Positions 1 through 11,618 of a stretch of 64,000 nt of DNA are shown piece after piece. Under the pieces are notes generated by a model. That model did not search any database, had not been told where the DNA came from, and saw only the letters and a program-made list of their open reading frames with translations. The translations under genes were made by a program, and so were the position numbers. The stretch's first letter is position 1; each line of letters begins with the position of its first letter. The stretch spans positions 144,019-208,018 of the forward strand of contig NZ_FOMJ01000005.1 in assembly GCF_900112605.1 (NCBI RefSeq), read 5' to 3'. This DNA comes from Thiohalospira halophila DSM 15071 (GTDB taxonomy: Bacteria > Pseudomonadota > Gammaproteobacteria > Thiohalospirales > Thiohalospiraceae).

Positions 1-164
1 TCGGCCTGGATACCGGCGAGTCGGCCACCCTGGAAGAGGTGGGCCGCGAGGTCGGCCTCACCCGGGAGCGCGTCCGCCAGCTCCAGATCCGGGCGCTGAA
101 GCGGCTCCACGGCATGCTGGGCAGCGCCGCTCCCGAGCCCACCCGGGCGGCCATCGCCAGCTGA
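1..164 (+). CDS. rpoS: RNA polymerase sigma factor RpoS, C-terminal end (partial)
   Basis: Only the last 53 codons are inside the window (reading frame begins at base 3, stop TGA at 162-164). They encode sigma region 4.2, with a helix-turn-helix that recognises the -35 element. The stretch [19 protein letters not shown] followed by a basic helix is diagnostic of the RpoD/RpoS group and closest to RpoS, the stationary-phase and general stress sigma factor. The tail after the helix is short and Ala/Pro-rich. RpoS rather than RpoD is a call from memory of the family signature. Confidence 0.8.
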   Translation, partial: GLDTGESATLEEVGREVGLTRERVRQLQIRALKRLHGMLGSAAPEPTRAAIAS

Positions 165-207
165 GGGCCCGGATGACCGGCGAGCCCGGGGACGGTAGAA
201 TTCGCCC

Positions 208-849
208 ATGGAAGACTATCAGCGCGAATTCTTCGACCTGGCCCTGGAGTGCGGCGTCCTGCGCTTCGGGGAGTTCACCCTGAAGTCGGGGCGAGTGAGC
301 CCCTACTTCTTCAACAGCGGCCTGTTCGACCGCGGCAGCCACCTGGCGGCCCTGGGGCGTTTCTACGCCCGCGCCATCGTGGAGTCGGGGATCCGGGTGG
401 ACAGCCTCTTCGGCCCCGCCTACAAGGGGATCCCGCTGGTCTCCACCACCGCCGTCGCCCTGGCCGACCACCACGACCTCGACCTGCCCTGGGCCTTCAA
501 CCGCAAGGAGGCCAAGGACCACGGCGAGGGTGGTCAGCTGGTGGGGGCCCGTCCGGTGGGCGAGACGGTCATCATCGATGATGTCGTCTCCGCCGGGACC
601 TCGGTGCGCGAGTCGGTGGAGATCCTGCGCGCGGTCGGCGCCCGTCCGGCCGGCGTCGCCATCGCCCTGGACCGCCGCGAGCGCGGTCAGGGAGAGCGCG
701 CGGCCGTGGACGAGCTGGCCGACGAGCTGGACCTGAAGATCATCCCCATCGCCGGGCTGGACGAGCTGCTGGAGTTCGTCGCCGCCCGCCCGGAGGTAGC
801 CCCCTGGCACCAGGCCGTGGCGGACTACCGGGAGCGCTACGGCGCCTGA
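208..849 (+). CDS. pyrE: Orotate phosphoribosyltransferase
   Basis: Converts orotate plus PRPP to orotidine 5'-monophosphate, the fifth step of de novo UMP synthesis, in the cytosol. The 213-residue length matches proteobacterial PyrE. The PRPP-binding loop [12 protein letters not shown] lies near residues 120-131, and the N-terminal [19 protein letters not shown] segment is typical of the family. It starts 43 bp after rpoS on the same strand. In Pseudomonas pyrE lies near the argB-algC-dut-coaBC cluster, which here follows a few kilobases downstream on the other strand. Confidence 0.97.
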   Translation: MEDYQREFFDLALECGVLRFGEFTLKSGRVSPYFFNSGLFDRGSHLAALGRFYARAIVESGIRVDSLFGPAYKGIPLVSTTAVALADHHDLDLPWAFNRKEAKDHGEGGQLVGARPVGETVIIDDVVSAGTSVRESVEILRAVGARPAGVAIALDRRERGQGERAAVDELADELDLKIIPIAGLDELLEFVAARPEVAPWHQAVADYRERYGA

Positions 850-994
850 CCCACTCCCCTTGAATCCCCGGCCGGTCGCTCCCAGATGGCGGCCGGCCCG
901 GGAACTCGTGTCTCCTCGGGCTGACGAAAGGCGTCGATCCCGGTCGATCCGGCGATCGCATCTTGCCATCCCGCCCAGGGAGGACATCGCCACC

Positions 995-2473
995 ATGCCG
1001 ACCCTTCGCACCGCCAGCGCCTGGCGCGGCCTGTTACTCGGCCTCGCCGGCCTGGCCACCACGGCCTGTGCCGACTCGGGCTCCTCCACCGAGACCAGTG
1101 GAGACAACACCCCCGATACCGAAACCGCCGCGCAGCAGCCCCGCGCCCTGCCCGACTTCACCGGCATCGTGGAAGAGCACCGCGAGGCGGTGGTGAACAT
1201 CAGCACCACCCGCCAGGCCGGGGCGGGCGGCCCGCAGATCCCGGAGCGGTTCAAGGGCACGCCCTTCGAGGAGTTCTTCGAGCGCTTCTTTGGTGGCCCC
1301 GGAGGTGGACCGGGCGGCGGACCGGAGCGCAAGGTCCGCTCCCTGGGCTCCGGCTTCATCGTCTCCGCCGACGGCCACATCGTCACCAACGCCCACGTCA
1401 TCAAGGACGCCAGCGAGGTGATGGTCCAGCTCGCCGATCAGCGTCAGCTGGAGGCAACCGTCGTCGGCCAGGACATGGCCACCGACCTGGCCCTGCTCAA
1501 GGTGGATGCCGAGGGGCTGCCCACGGTGGAGTGGGACTCGGATCCCGTGCAGGTGGGTCAGCACGTGCTGGCCATGGGCTCGCCCTTCGGCTTCGAGCAC
1601 AGCGTCACCTCGGGGATCATCAGCGCCGAAGGGCGCAGTATCCCCGGCAAGGCGGGGGGCTACGTCCCCTTCCTCCAGACCGACGTGGCCATCAATCCCG
1701 GCAGCTCCGGCGGGCCGCTGTTCAACCTCGACGGCGAAGTCGTGGGGGTGAATGCCCAGATCTACTCCCGCTCCGGCGGCTTCATGGGGCTCTCCTTCGC
1801 CATCCCCAGCGACGTGGCCCGGGAGGTCATCCAGGAGATCCAGGAGAACGGCGATGTCTCCCATGGCTATCTCGGCGTGGGGGTCCAGGACATCAACCGC
1901 GAGCTGGCGGACTCCATGGGGCTGGAGAGTGCCCGTGGCGGGCTCATCAACCGCGTCCGCCCCGACTCGCCGGCGGATGAGGCCGGCCTGGATTCCGGGG
2001 ACATCATCCTCGCGGTGAACGGGGAATCCGTCGCCGAGGCCGGCGACATCCCGCCCCTCATCGGCGCCCTGGACCCCGGTAGCGAGGCCGAGCTGACCAT
2101 CCTGCGCATCGGCGAGGAGCTGGAGAAGACCGTGACCCTGGGTTCGCTCCGGGAGGCCCGGAGCCAGCCCTCCTCCTCCGGCGCGGAGCCGACCAGCGCC
2201 CTGGGCATGCTCCTCGCCCCGGTACCGGAGCAGCTCCGCCAGCAGCGCCCCCTGCCCGAGGAGGGCGGTGCCCTCATCAAGGGCATGCAGGAGGGGCCTG
2301 CACAAGAATCGGGCCTGCGCCCCGGGGACGTGCTGCTCAAGCTGGGTAATGAGACGGTCCGCGGCCCCGGAATGGCGGCCGAACTCCTCGCTGAGGTGGA
2401 ATCGGGGAGCCGAATCCCGGTCCTGGTCCAGCGGGGCCGCCAGACCCTCTACCTGCCCCTTCTCAAGCCCTGA
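995..2473 (+). CDS. degP: DegP/MucD-like (HtrA family) periplasmic serine protease, probable lipoprotein
   Basis: A trypsin-like envelope quality-control protease of 492 residues. The ATG at 995 was chosen because AGGGAGG lies about 15 bp upstream and a signal peptide follows at once; the frame is open further upstream. The signal peptide ends LATTAC, a plausible lipobox, so membrane anchoring is likely but unproven. The catalytic triad is visible: His in TNAHV, Asp in TDLALL and Ser in NPGSSGGPLF. Two PDZ domains follow (about residues 260-350 and 395-490). A Gly-rich loop (FFGGPGGGPGGGP) lies before the protease core, as in Do-family proteins. A strong terminator follows the stop codon. DegQ or MucD are equally possible names. 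Confidence 0.9.
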   Translation: MPTLRTASAWRGLLLGLAGLATTACADSGSSTETSGDNTPDTETAAQQPRALPDFTGIVEEHREAVVNISTTRQAGAGGPQIPERFKGTPFEEFFERFFGGPGGGPGGGPERKVRSLGSGFIVSADGHIVTNAHVIKDASEVMVQLADQRQLEATVVGQDMATDLALLKVDAEGLPTVEWDSDPVQVGQHVLAMGSPFGFEHSVTSGIISAEGRSIPGKAGGYVPFLQTDVAINPGSSGGPLFNLDGEVVGVNAQIYSRSGGFMGLSFAIPSDVAREVIQEIQENGDVSHGYLGVGVQDINRELADSMGLESARGGLINRVRPDSPADEAGLDSGDIILAVNGESVAEAGDIPPLIGALDPGSEAELTILRIGEELEKTVTLGSLREARSQPSSSGAEPTSALGMLLAPVPEQLRQQRPLPEEGGALIKGMQEGPAQESGLRPGDVLLKLGNETVRGPGMAAELLAEVESGSRIPVLVQRGRQTLYLPLLKP

Positions 2474-2484
2474 ACCCCGCCAGA

Positions 2485-2506
2485 GCCGCCCACCGGGCGG
2501 CTTTTC
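2485..2506 (+). terminator. Intrinsic terminator of the degP-like gene
   Basis: A GC-only stem GCCGCCC/GGGCGGC (2485-2491 with 2495-2501) has a 3-nt loop and is followed by TTTT. It begins 12 bp after the protease stop codon. Confidence 0.85.
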
Positions 2507-2567
2507 TTCGCCCCATACACCACACACAAGACCTGACCCCTAATACCTGGGAAATGGGCGATGAACC

Positions 2568-2690
2568 AAAAAAATGGCCCGGGCCGCTGTGCGGGCCGGG
2601 CCAATCTGCCTCGATGGAGGAGCATCGGATGGGAGGCTGTGGGCCTCCCCCGAGGAAAGGGAGGCCACCCATCACTGCCTTCCATTATAC
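2568..2690 (-). ncRNA. Candidate structured small RNA (about 110 nt) with its own promoter and terminator
   Basis: On the minus strand a perfect -10 hexamer TATAAT (bases 2689-2684) starts a unit that predicts a transcript from about 2677 to 2568. The transcript can form GATGGG/CCCATC enclosing a TGGCCTCCC/GGGGAGGCCCA hairpin. It ends in a long GC stem at 2603-2575 followed by seven U residues (2574-2568), a textbook intrinsic terminator. No convincing -35 was found, which may mean an activator is needed. No SRP-RNA core motif, 6S-like bulge or tRNA arms were recognised. The surrounding 320-bp gap (2474-2794) has no credible protein gene. The family is unknown. Confidence 0.5.
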
Positions 2691-2794
2691 AATCTTCGTG
2701 CCAACTCGCCACACGCCGTCGTTCGGGTGCCGGCCTGGCGCTATCCCCGGGGTGGCTGCCCTCCCTGGCACCGCTGACGTGACAGCGTCTGCCA

Positions 2795-5788
<2,994 letters not shown>

Positions 5789-5789
5789 G

Positions 5790-6251
5790 TCAGCCCCGTC
5801 CGGTGTGGCCGAAGCCGCCCTCGGCCCGGTCACTGGTCTCGAAGGAATCCACCATCGTCAGCTCCGCGGCCACCACGGGGACGAAGACGAGCTGGGCGAT
5901 GCGCTCGCCCACCTCGATGGTGAAGGGCGTCTGCCCGCGGTTCCAGCAGGAGACCATGAGTTCGCCCTGGTAGTCGGAGTCGATGAGCCCCACGAGGTTG
6001 CCCAGGACGATGCCGTGTTTATGGCCCAGGCCGGATCGGGGGAGGATCATCGCGGCCAGCCCGGGGTCGCCGATGTGGATGGCCAGCCCGGTGGAGAGGA
6101 GTTCCGTCTGCCCCGGCTCCAGGATCAGGGGCTCGTCCAGGCAGGCGCGCAGGTCCATGCCGGCGCTGCCCGCGGTGGCCTGCTCCGGCAGGGGGATACT
6201 CTCCCCCAGCCGCGGGTCCAGCCGCTTCACCTCGATCCGCTGCATCGTCAT
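5790..6251 (-). CDS. dut: dUTP diphosphatase
   Basis: Hydrolyses dUTP to dUMP, keeping uracil out of DNA and feeding dTMP synthesis. It is a 153-residue trimeric dUTPase with all five motifs: [36 protein letters not shown] and the C-terminal [12 protein letters not shown] flap that closes over the active site. The start overlaps the coaBC stop (ATGA), and a second in-frame ATG lies two codons later. Confidence 0.97.
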   Translation of the reverse strand: MTMQRIEVKRLDPRLGESIPLPEQATAGSAGMDLRACLDEPLILEPGQTELLSTGLAIHIGDPGLAAMILPRSGLGHKHGIVLGNLVGLIDSDYQGELMVSCWNRGQTPFTIEVGERIAQLVFVPVVAAELTMVDSFETSDRAEGGFGHTGRG

Positions 6252-7456
6252 CCCCCCTGTAGTGTGCCGTCCAGCCGGGCGGCGGCCAGCGCCACCAGCT
6301 CCCGCGCCAGCTCCGTCTTGGGCGCCGGCCCCAGCCGGCGCCTCCCGCCCTCCCAGAGGACGGTGACGGTATTGTCGTCGGTATCAAAGCCCTTGCCCTC
6401 GCCCACCTCGTTGGCCACCACGAGGTCGATGCCCTTGCTGGCGAGCTTGGCCCGCGCGTTGGCCTCCACGTCCCCGGTCTCGGCGGCGAAGCCCATGGTC
6501 AGCGGCGGCTTCGGCCGGGCGGCCACCTCGGCGAGGATGTCGGGATTGGGCACCAGCGAGAGGGTTCGCCCCTCGCCGTCGCGCTTGACCTTCCCCGCCG
6601 CCGGCTCCGCCGGGCGGTAGTCGGCCACGGCGGCGGTCCCGACGAAGAGGTCGCACGCCCCCACCCAGGCGTGGACGGCGTAGCGCATCTCCTCGGCGGT
6701 CTGCACGTCCACCCGTTCCACCCCGGGGGGGGTGGCCAGATTCACCGGACCGGCCACCAGGATCACCCGCGCGCCGGCCCGGCGGGCGGCGGCAGCGATG
6801 GCGAAGCCGGTCTTGCCGGAGGAGCGATTGCCCAGGTAACGCACCGGGTCCACCGGCTCCCGGGTGGGGCCGGCGGTGACCATGACGCAGCGGCCGGTGA
6901 GGCTGCGGCTGCCCAGGGCCTCGGTCACCGCGGCCACCAGCTCCGTCGGTTCCACCATGCGGCCGGGGCCGTTCTCGCCACAGGCCTGGTCGCCGCTGGC
7001 CGGCCCCAGCAGCTGGACGCCGTCGGCGCCGAGCTGCTCGACGTTGCGCTGGGTGGCGGGATGCGCCCACATCCGGTGGTTCATGGCCGGCGCTGCGAGC
7101 AGGGGCGCGGTGGTGGCCAGGCAGACGGCGCCGATAAGGTCGTCGGCCCGGCCGACGGCCAGGCGCGCCAGGCGGTCGGCACCGGCCGGTGCGAGGAGGA
7201 TGGCCTCGGGCCAGCGAGCCAGCTCGATGTGGTCCATGCCGGCCTCGGCCTCCGGGTCCAGCAGCTGCTGCCGCACGGGATGGCCGGAGACCGCCTGCAG
7301 GGTCAGCGGCGTGATGAAGGCGGTGGCCGCCTCGCTCATCATCACCCGAACCTCGGCCCCGGCCGCGCGCAGGCCGCGCACGGCCTCCACGACCTTGTAG
7401 GCGGCGATACCACCGCCCACGCCCACCAGCACCCTGCGTCCTTCGAGATCGCCCAT
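6248..7456 (-). CDS. coaBC: Bifunctional phosphopantothenoylcysteine decarboxylase/phosphopantothenate-cysteine ligase
   Basis: Carries out steps two and three of CoA synthesis from pantothenate. Of 402 residues, the N-terminal half is the FMN-dependent CoaC decarboxylase ([10 protein letters not shown] near residue 10, active-site His in [15 protein letters not shown] motif). The C-terminal half is the CoaB ligase ([21 protein letters not shown] near 195 and AAVADYRP near 280). The ATG at 7456 was preferred over an upstream in-frame start because the family begins right at this segment. coaD, the next step but one, is at 16.7 kb. Confidence 0.96.
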   Translation of the reverse strand: MGDLEGRRVLVGVGGGIAAYKVVEAVRGLRAAGAEVRVMMSEAATAFITPLTLQAVSGHPVRQQLLDPEAEAGMDHIELARWPEAILLAPAGADRLARLAVGRADDLIGAVCLATTAPLLAAPAMNHRMWAHPATQRNVEQLGADGVQLLGPASGDQACGENGPGRMVEPTELVAAVTEALGSRSLTGRCVMVTAGPTREPVDPVRYLGNRSSGKTGFAIAAAARRAGARVILVAGPVNLATPPGVERVDVQTAEEMRYAVHAWVGACDLFVGTAAVADYRPAEPAAGKVKRDGEGRTLSLVPNPDILAEVAARPKPPLTMGFAAETGDVEANARAKLASKGIDLVVANEVGEGKGFDTDDNTVTVLWEGGRRRLGPAPKTELARELVALAAARLDGTLQGG

Positions 7457-7559
7457 GGCGCGGAGTCTACCAGAAGGCCGGGTTGCCGTGGCCCGGGGCC
7501 CGTGGCAGCCTTTTGGTCGATCGCAGGGAGGCGATCGCCACCATTGGGGAGGGAGCCCC

Positions 7560-8234
7560 GTGTCCATCCGTCACTGGCCCGAAGGGGAACGTCCGCGCGA
7601 GCGCCTGCTGGAGCAGGGACCGGAGGCCCTCTCCGATGCCGAGCTGCTGGCCATCTTCCTGCGCACCGGGGTCGCCGGCACCTCCGCCGTGGACCTAGGC
7701 CGCGAGCTGCTCACCGCCTTCGACGGCCTCCGCCCCCTGCTGGAGGCCGACCGCGCCACCTTCTGCGGCCACCGCGGCCTGGGCGAGGCCAAGTTCGTCC
7801 AGATCCAGGCGGTGCTGGAGATGGCCCGGCGCCACCTGGCCGCCCGCCTGGAGCCGCTGGATACCCTGGACGGGCCGGCGAGCACCCGCGCCTTCCTCAC
7901 CGCCCGGCTGCGCCACCAGCCGGAGGAGGCCTTCGCCTGCCTCTTCCTGGATAACCGCCACCGGGTGCTGGCCTTCGAGACGCTGTTCCATGGCACCGTC
8001 AACGGCGCCTCCGTCCACCCGCGCAAGGTGGTCCGCCGCTGCCTGGACCACAACGCCGCGGCCGTCATCGCCGCGCACAACCATCCCTCGGGAGTGGCCG
8101 ATCCCAGCACCTCGGACCAGAGCCTCACCCGGCGCCTGCGGGAGGCCCTGGAGCTGGTGGACGTCCGGCTGCTGGACCACTTCGTCATCGGGGACGAGGT
8201 GGTCTCGTTCGCCGAGCGGGGTCTGATGGACTGA
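7560..8234 (+). CDS. radC: RadC family JAB1/MPN protein
   Basis: A 224-residue protein of the conserved coaBC-radC-rpmBG locus. An N-terminal helix-hairpin-helix region is followed by an MPN/JAB metalloprotease-like domain with the HNHPSG metal motif ([13 protein letters not shown], near residue 172) and the upstream Glu. Its biochemical role is unsettled; the original recombinational-repair assignment was withdrawn. A GTG start at 7560 follows a good GGGGAGGGA site and matches the E. coli length; an upstream in-frame start would give an unnatural tail. It is transcribed divergently from coaBC. Confidence 0.9.
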   Translation: MSIRHWPEGERPRERLLEQGPEALSDAELLAIFLRTGVAGTSAVDLGRELLTAFDGLRPLLEADRATFCGHRGLGEAKFVQIQAVLEMARRHLAARLEPLDTLDGPASTRAFLTARLRHQPEEAFACLFLDNRHRVLAFETLFHGTVNGASVHPRKVVRRCLDHNAAAVIAAHNHPSGVADPSTSDQSLTRRLREALELVDVRLLDHFVIGDEVVSFAERGLMD

Positions 8235-8274
8235 AGGGAAGGCCGAGAAAAACCGAAGTGCAGGGAGGGGGTAC

Positions 8275-8352
8275 CGGGTCATCAGGTACGCCGTACATAC
8301 ACCCATGTCGGCTCCTCGACGGCATCCCTGCCGTCGAGGACCTGATGACCCG
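8275..8352. repeat. Nested long inverted repeat between radC and rpmB
   Basis: Two stacked palindromes are seen. The outer arms are 8275-8286 and 8341-8352 (12 bp, CGGGTCATCAGG with its complement). The inner arms are 8313-8324 and 8329-8340 (12 bp, TCCTCGACGGCA with its complement) around a TCCC loop. The right arms abut directly while the left arms are 26 nt apart, so the folded form is a hairpin with one large side bulge. There is no U-tract, so it is not a simple intrinsic terminator. Confidence 0.8.
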
Positions 8353-8412
8353 ACACCACCAGTCCCCACTACCGCCGACCCCGCTTCACTCCGCACTTTT
8401 GCCCCGTTCGGC

Positions 8413-8441
8413 TTGAGGAGCCACCCGAGTCGTGGTATAAA
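8413..8441 (+). promoter_or_regulatory. Sigma-70-type promoter of rpmB-rpmG
   Basis: TTGAGG (8413-8418), a 17-bp spacer and TATAAA (8436-8441) lie 39 bp before the rpmB ATG. It is among the clearest consensus promoters in the window, as expected for ribosomal protein genes. Confidence 0.75.
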
Positions 8442-8479
8442 ACCCGGCTTTCGGCGCCCACTGATTCGGGAGGCTCCCA

Positions 8480-8716
8480 ATGTCCAAGGTCTGTCAGGTA
8501 ACCGGCAAGCGGCCGATTACCGGGAACAACGTTTCCCACTCGAACCGCAAGAACAAGCGGCGTTTCCTGCCCAACCTCCACCAGCACCGTTTCTGGGTGG
8601 AGAACGAGGGCCGCTGGGTCACCCTGCGGGTGAGCTCCAAGGGGATGCGCATCATCGACAAGAAGGGCATCGAATCGGTGCTCAATGATATCCGCAAGCG
8701 CGGTGAGCGCGTCTAG
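8480..8716 (+). CDS. rpmB: 50S ribosomal protein L28
   Basis: A 78-residue large-subunit protein. [12 protein letters not shown] and the [18 protein letters not shown] basic segment are the L28 signature. Downstream promoter and terminator flank a two-gene operon with rpmG. The N-terminal Cys is present but a full CXXC zinc site is not. Confidence 0.98.
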   Translation: MSKVCQVTGKRPITGNNVSHSNRKNKRRFLPNLHQHRFWVENEGRWVTLRVSSKGMRIIDKKGIESVLNDIRKRGERV

Positions 8717-8733
8717 GCGCGCGGGAGGCTGAC

Positions 8734-8889
8734 ATGCAGGAAAAGATTCGTCTGGTCTCGTCGGCCGGTACCGGCCACTTCTACACCACGACCAAGAACA
8801 AGCGGAACATGCCCGAGAAGATGGAGATCAAGAAGTTCGATCCCGTCATCCGGCAGCACGTAATCTACAAGGAAGCCAAGATCAAGTAG
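8734..8889 (+). CDS. rpmG: 50S ribosomal protein L33
   Basis: A 51-residue protein starting at ATG 8734, preceded by GGGAGG. It contains [19 protein letters not shown] and ends in KEAKIK, as in L33 of proteobacteria. It lacks the CXXC pairs of the zinc-binding form. It lies 17 bp after rpmB in the same operon. Confidence 0.97.
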   Translation: MQEKIRLVSSAGTGHFYTTTKNKRNMPEKMEIKKFDPVIRQHVIYKEAKIK

Positions 8890-8920
8890 CTTCCCCTCCC
8901 GAATCGGGGTGTAGAAAAAA

Positions 8921-8950
8921 GGGGGTCCGCCAGCCGGCGGGCCCCCTTTT
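8921..8950. terminator. Bidirectional intrinsic terminator between rpmG and the desaturase gene
   Basis: The stem GGGGGTCCGCC/GGCGGGCCCCC around AGCC is followed by TTTT on the plus strand. It is preceded by six A residues, which give a U-tract for the minus-strand transcript. The two flanking genes converge here. A second short stem (8979-8997, CCGGCCCC/GGGGCCGG) lies closer to the desaturase stop. Confidence 0.85.
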
Positions 8951-9008
8951 GTGTGTCCGGTTGAAACGCCCGGTAGCCCCGGCCCCCAAGGGGCCGGACC
9001 ATCACCGC

Positions 9009-10199
9009 CTAGGCGGCGGACGAGTTCGGAAGCGTATAGCCGCGCAGGCGGGCGGCGAACTCCTGGAGCGCCTCGATCCCGGTGGCCTCGGCCTCCCGAC
9101 ACCAGTCACGCAGGGCATTCAGGCGCTGCTCCCGGGTAGCGGCGGACTGCTTCCAGATCGCCTGGAGCCGCTCCTTGTACTGCTGGACGGTGCGAAGCGT
9201 CTCGCTGTCCTGGAACACGGAATCCAGCTGGCTGCTTCCGGTGACCTCCGGGGGCGCACCCTCACGGCGAACCACGGCGCGGGCGCGGCGGAGCAGGCTG
9301 CGACGCGGACTGGACGCCTCGGTCTGCCGCTCCTCCTCCTTGAGCACCCGGGCCATGACGTCCTTGCTGTAGCGCGCCATGACCTGGAAGCGGTTGGCCA
9401 CCACCGCGCGTACCGTCTCGTAGTCGGCCTCCTCCTTGGCCACCACCTCCGGCACCGGGGCGACCTTCTTCACCCGGGCCAGGCCCACCATCTCCATGAG
9501 CCGGATGTAGAGCCAGCCGATGTCGAACTCGCCCTTGCGGTGGCTGAACTTCGCCGACCCGGCATGGGCGTGGTGATTATTGTGCAGCTCCTCGCCCCCG
9601 ATGATGATCCCCCACGGCACGATATTGGTGGAGGTATCCGGCGAGGCGTGGTTGCGATAACCCCAGTAGTGGCCGGCCCCGTTGATGACCCCGGCCGCCC
9701 AGAAGGGGATCCAGAGCATCTGCACGCCCCAGATGGAGAGGCCGATGGGGCCGAACAGCACCAGGTTCAGGACGAGCATCAGGCTGATGCCCCCCATGGT
9801 GAAGCGCTGGTAGACGTTGCGCTCCATCCAGTCATCCGGCGTGCCCTTGCCGTAGCGGTCCAGGGTCGCCTCCTCCTCGGCCTCGGCGCGATACAGTTCC
9901 GCGCCCTCCAGCAGGACCTTACGAATCCCGTAGACCTGGGGGCTGTGCGGATCCTCCGGCCCCTCGACCTTGGCGTGGTGCTTACGATGGATGGCTACCC
10001 ACTCCCGGGTCACCATGCCCGTGGTCAGCCACAGCCAGAAGCGGAAGAAGTGGCTCACGACCGGGTGGAGCTCCAGGGCGCGGTGCGCCTGGTGCCGATG
10101 GAGGAAGACCGTGACCGAGACGATGGTGATATGCGTCGCGGCCAGGACGATGAGGATGTAACCCCACCAGGGGAGACTACCGAGAATACCGTTCCACAT
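9009..10199 (-). CDS. Membrane fatty acid desaturase (DesA/delta-9 type)
   Basis: An integral membrane di-iron desaturase of 396 residues that introduces a double bond into acyl chains, probably of phospholipids. Three histidine boxes are visible: HRHQAH (residues 34-39), HRKHH (near 71) and HNNHHAHAGS in the C-terminal half. Hydrophobic segments flank them. Length and motifs resemble the DesA (PA0286) phospholipid desaturase of Pseudomonas aeruginosa; that identification is from memory. After about residue 230 there is a long hydrophilic tail of roughly 160 residues. It is monocistronic and interrupts the usual rpmG-mutM neighbourhood. Confidence 0.88.
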   Translation of the reverse strand: MWNGILGSLPWWGYILIVLAATHITIVSVTVFLHRHQAHRALELHPVVSHFFRFWLWLTTGMVTREWVAIHRKHHAKVEGPEDPHSPQVYGIRKVLLEGAELYRAEAEEEATLDRYGKGTPDDWMERNVYQRFTMGGISLMLVLNLVLFGPIGLSIWGVQMLWIPFWAAGVINGAGHYWGYRNHASPDTSTNIVPWGIIIGGEELHNNHHAHAGSAKFSHRKGEFDIGWLYIRLMEMVGLARVKKVAPVPEVVAKEEADYETVRAVVANRFQVMARYSKDVMARVLKEEERQTEASSPRRSLLRRARAVVRREGAPPEVTGSSQLDSVFQDSETLRTVQQYKERLQAIWKQSAATREQRLNALRDWCREAEATGIEALQEFAARLRGYTLPNSSAA

Positions 10200-10393
10200 G
10201 GGAGATGCTGCTACCTTCAGGATGACTTACCAAGTATGGCAGGTTGCCACGGTAACGCAGCCCCGATGGTCGCGTCACCGAATGCGGGTGGTTCGATCCT
10301 GGCCACCACCCGGCACCCATCTCGTTTATCATGCTATCGACAAGCAAGTCCACACGCTCCCGAGGGGGTCTGACTGGTGCACAAGGAAGATCG

Positions 10394-11611
10394 ATGGCCA
10401 ATGATATCCTCGTAGGGCGCCAGCCCATCTACCGCCGGAACATGGATGTCTACGCCTACGAGCTCCTGTTCCGCGGGCGAAGCGAGACCGAGGCCGGGGT
10501 CACCGACGGTGACCGGGCTACCAGCGAAGTCCTCTACAACACCTTCGTGGAGATCGGTGTCGATGAGATCGTCGGCCGCCACCGCGCCTTCGTGAACCTC
10601 ACGCCCTCCTTCCTCCTGGGGGAGTACCCGCTGCCGACCACCGAGGGGCAGCTGGTGCTGGAACTCCTGGAGGACACCCCGGTCACCGACGAGATCGTCA
10701 ACGCCGTGGCCAACCTCCGCGCCCGGGGCTATACCATTGCCCTGGACGATTTTGTCTACCAGCCCCATCTGGAGCCGCTGGTCCGGCAGGCCGACATCAT
10801 CAAGATCGACCTGATGCAGCTCGGCGACGGCGAGCTGGAGAAGCACGTAGAACGCCTGTCCGGTAACGGCACCCGCCTGCTGGCGGAGAAGGTGGAGACC
10901 CACCAGGAATTCCACCACTGCCGGGAGCTGGGCTTCGATCTCTTCCAGGGCTTCTTCTTCTGCCGGCCGGAGGTGGTCCGGGGCAACCACCTCCCCACTA
11001 ACCGCGTGGCCATCGCCGAACTCCTCTCCGCCCTGCAGGATCCGGATGTGGAGCTGTCCACCCTGGAGCGGCTCATCAGCCGGGATGTCACCCTCTCCTA
11101 CCGGCTGCTGCGACTCATCAACTCCGCCTACTTCAACCTCCGCCGGGAGGTGGACAGCGTCGGCCGGGCCCTGATGCTGCTGGGGCTGGACGCCGTGCGT
11201 AACTGGGCCACCCTGCTCACCCTCTCCTCTGTGGAGGACAAGCCCACGGAGCTGGTACGCACCGCCGTGATCCGCGCCCGCCTCTGTCAGAACCTGGGCG
11301 CGACGGTGGACCCGAATACCAGTAGCGACCTCTATTTCACCGTGGGGCTCTTCTCCACCCTGGACGCCCTGCTGGACCAGCCGCTGGAGGCAGTCCTGGA
11401 GCAGCTGCCCCTGAGCCAGCCGGTGGCCCGGGCCCTGCTGGAGCGCGGTGGTATCCCGGGGGCGGTACTGGACTGCGTCCTGGCCTACGAACAGGGAGAC
11501 TGGGCAGCGGTGGAGAACAATACCTGCGGCATCGCCCCGGGCTCGGTCCGGGATGCCTACCTGGAGGCGGTCCAGTGGGCCGACGACCTCATGCGCGAGA
11601 TCGTCGCCTGA
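10394..11611 (+). CDS. EAL-HDOD domain signalling protein
   Basis: A 405-residue cytoplasmic protein. The N-terminal EAL fold (residues 5-200) has ELL at positions 23-25 in place of EAL, but keeps FVNL, the DDF segment (ALDDFVYQ), an AEKVE strand and the QGFFFCRP motif. The C-terminal HDOD domain (from about 205) contains LSYRLLRLINSAYF. YuxH-type EAL-HDOD proteins usually bind or act as adaptors in c-di-GMP networks rather than hydrolyse c-di-GMP; activity here cannot be decided by eye. The ATG at 10394 is preceded by AAGGA. Two diguanylate cyclase-type genes occur further on (46.2 and 61.2 kb). Confidence 0.88.
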   Translation: MANDILVGRQPIYRRNMDVYAYELLFRGRSETEAGVTDGDRATSEVLYNTFVEIGVDEIVGRHRAFVNLTPSFLLGEYPLPTTEGQLVLELLEDTPVTDEIVNAVANLRARGYTIALDDFVYQPHLEPLVRQADIIKIDLMQLGDGELEKHVERLSGNGTRLLAEKVETHQEFHHCRELGFDLFQGFFFCRPEVVRGNHLPTNRVAIAELLSALQDPDVELSTLERLISRDVTLSYRLLRLINSAYFNLRREVDSVGRALMLLGLDAVRNWATLLTLSSVEDKPTELVRTAVIRARLCQNLGATVDPNTSSDLYFTVGLFSTLDALLDQPLEAVLEQLPLSQPVARALLERGGIPGAVLDCVLAYEQGDWAAVENNTCGIAPGSVRDAYLEAVQWADDLMREIVA

Positions 11612-11618
11612 CCCATCG

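Noticed and set aside
2568..2690. SRP 4.5S RNA or 6S RNA
   Set aside because: The conserved GGAAGCAGCC-type SRP loop and the long 6S bulged helix are absent.
2449..2712. 87-codon protein on the minus strand overlapping the small RNA
   Set aside because: It runs through the terminators of both flanking units, has no ribosome site and a random-looking composition.
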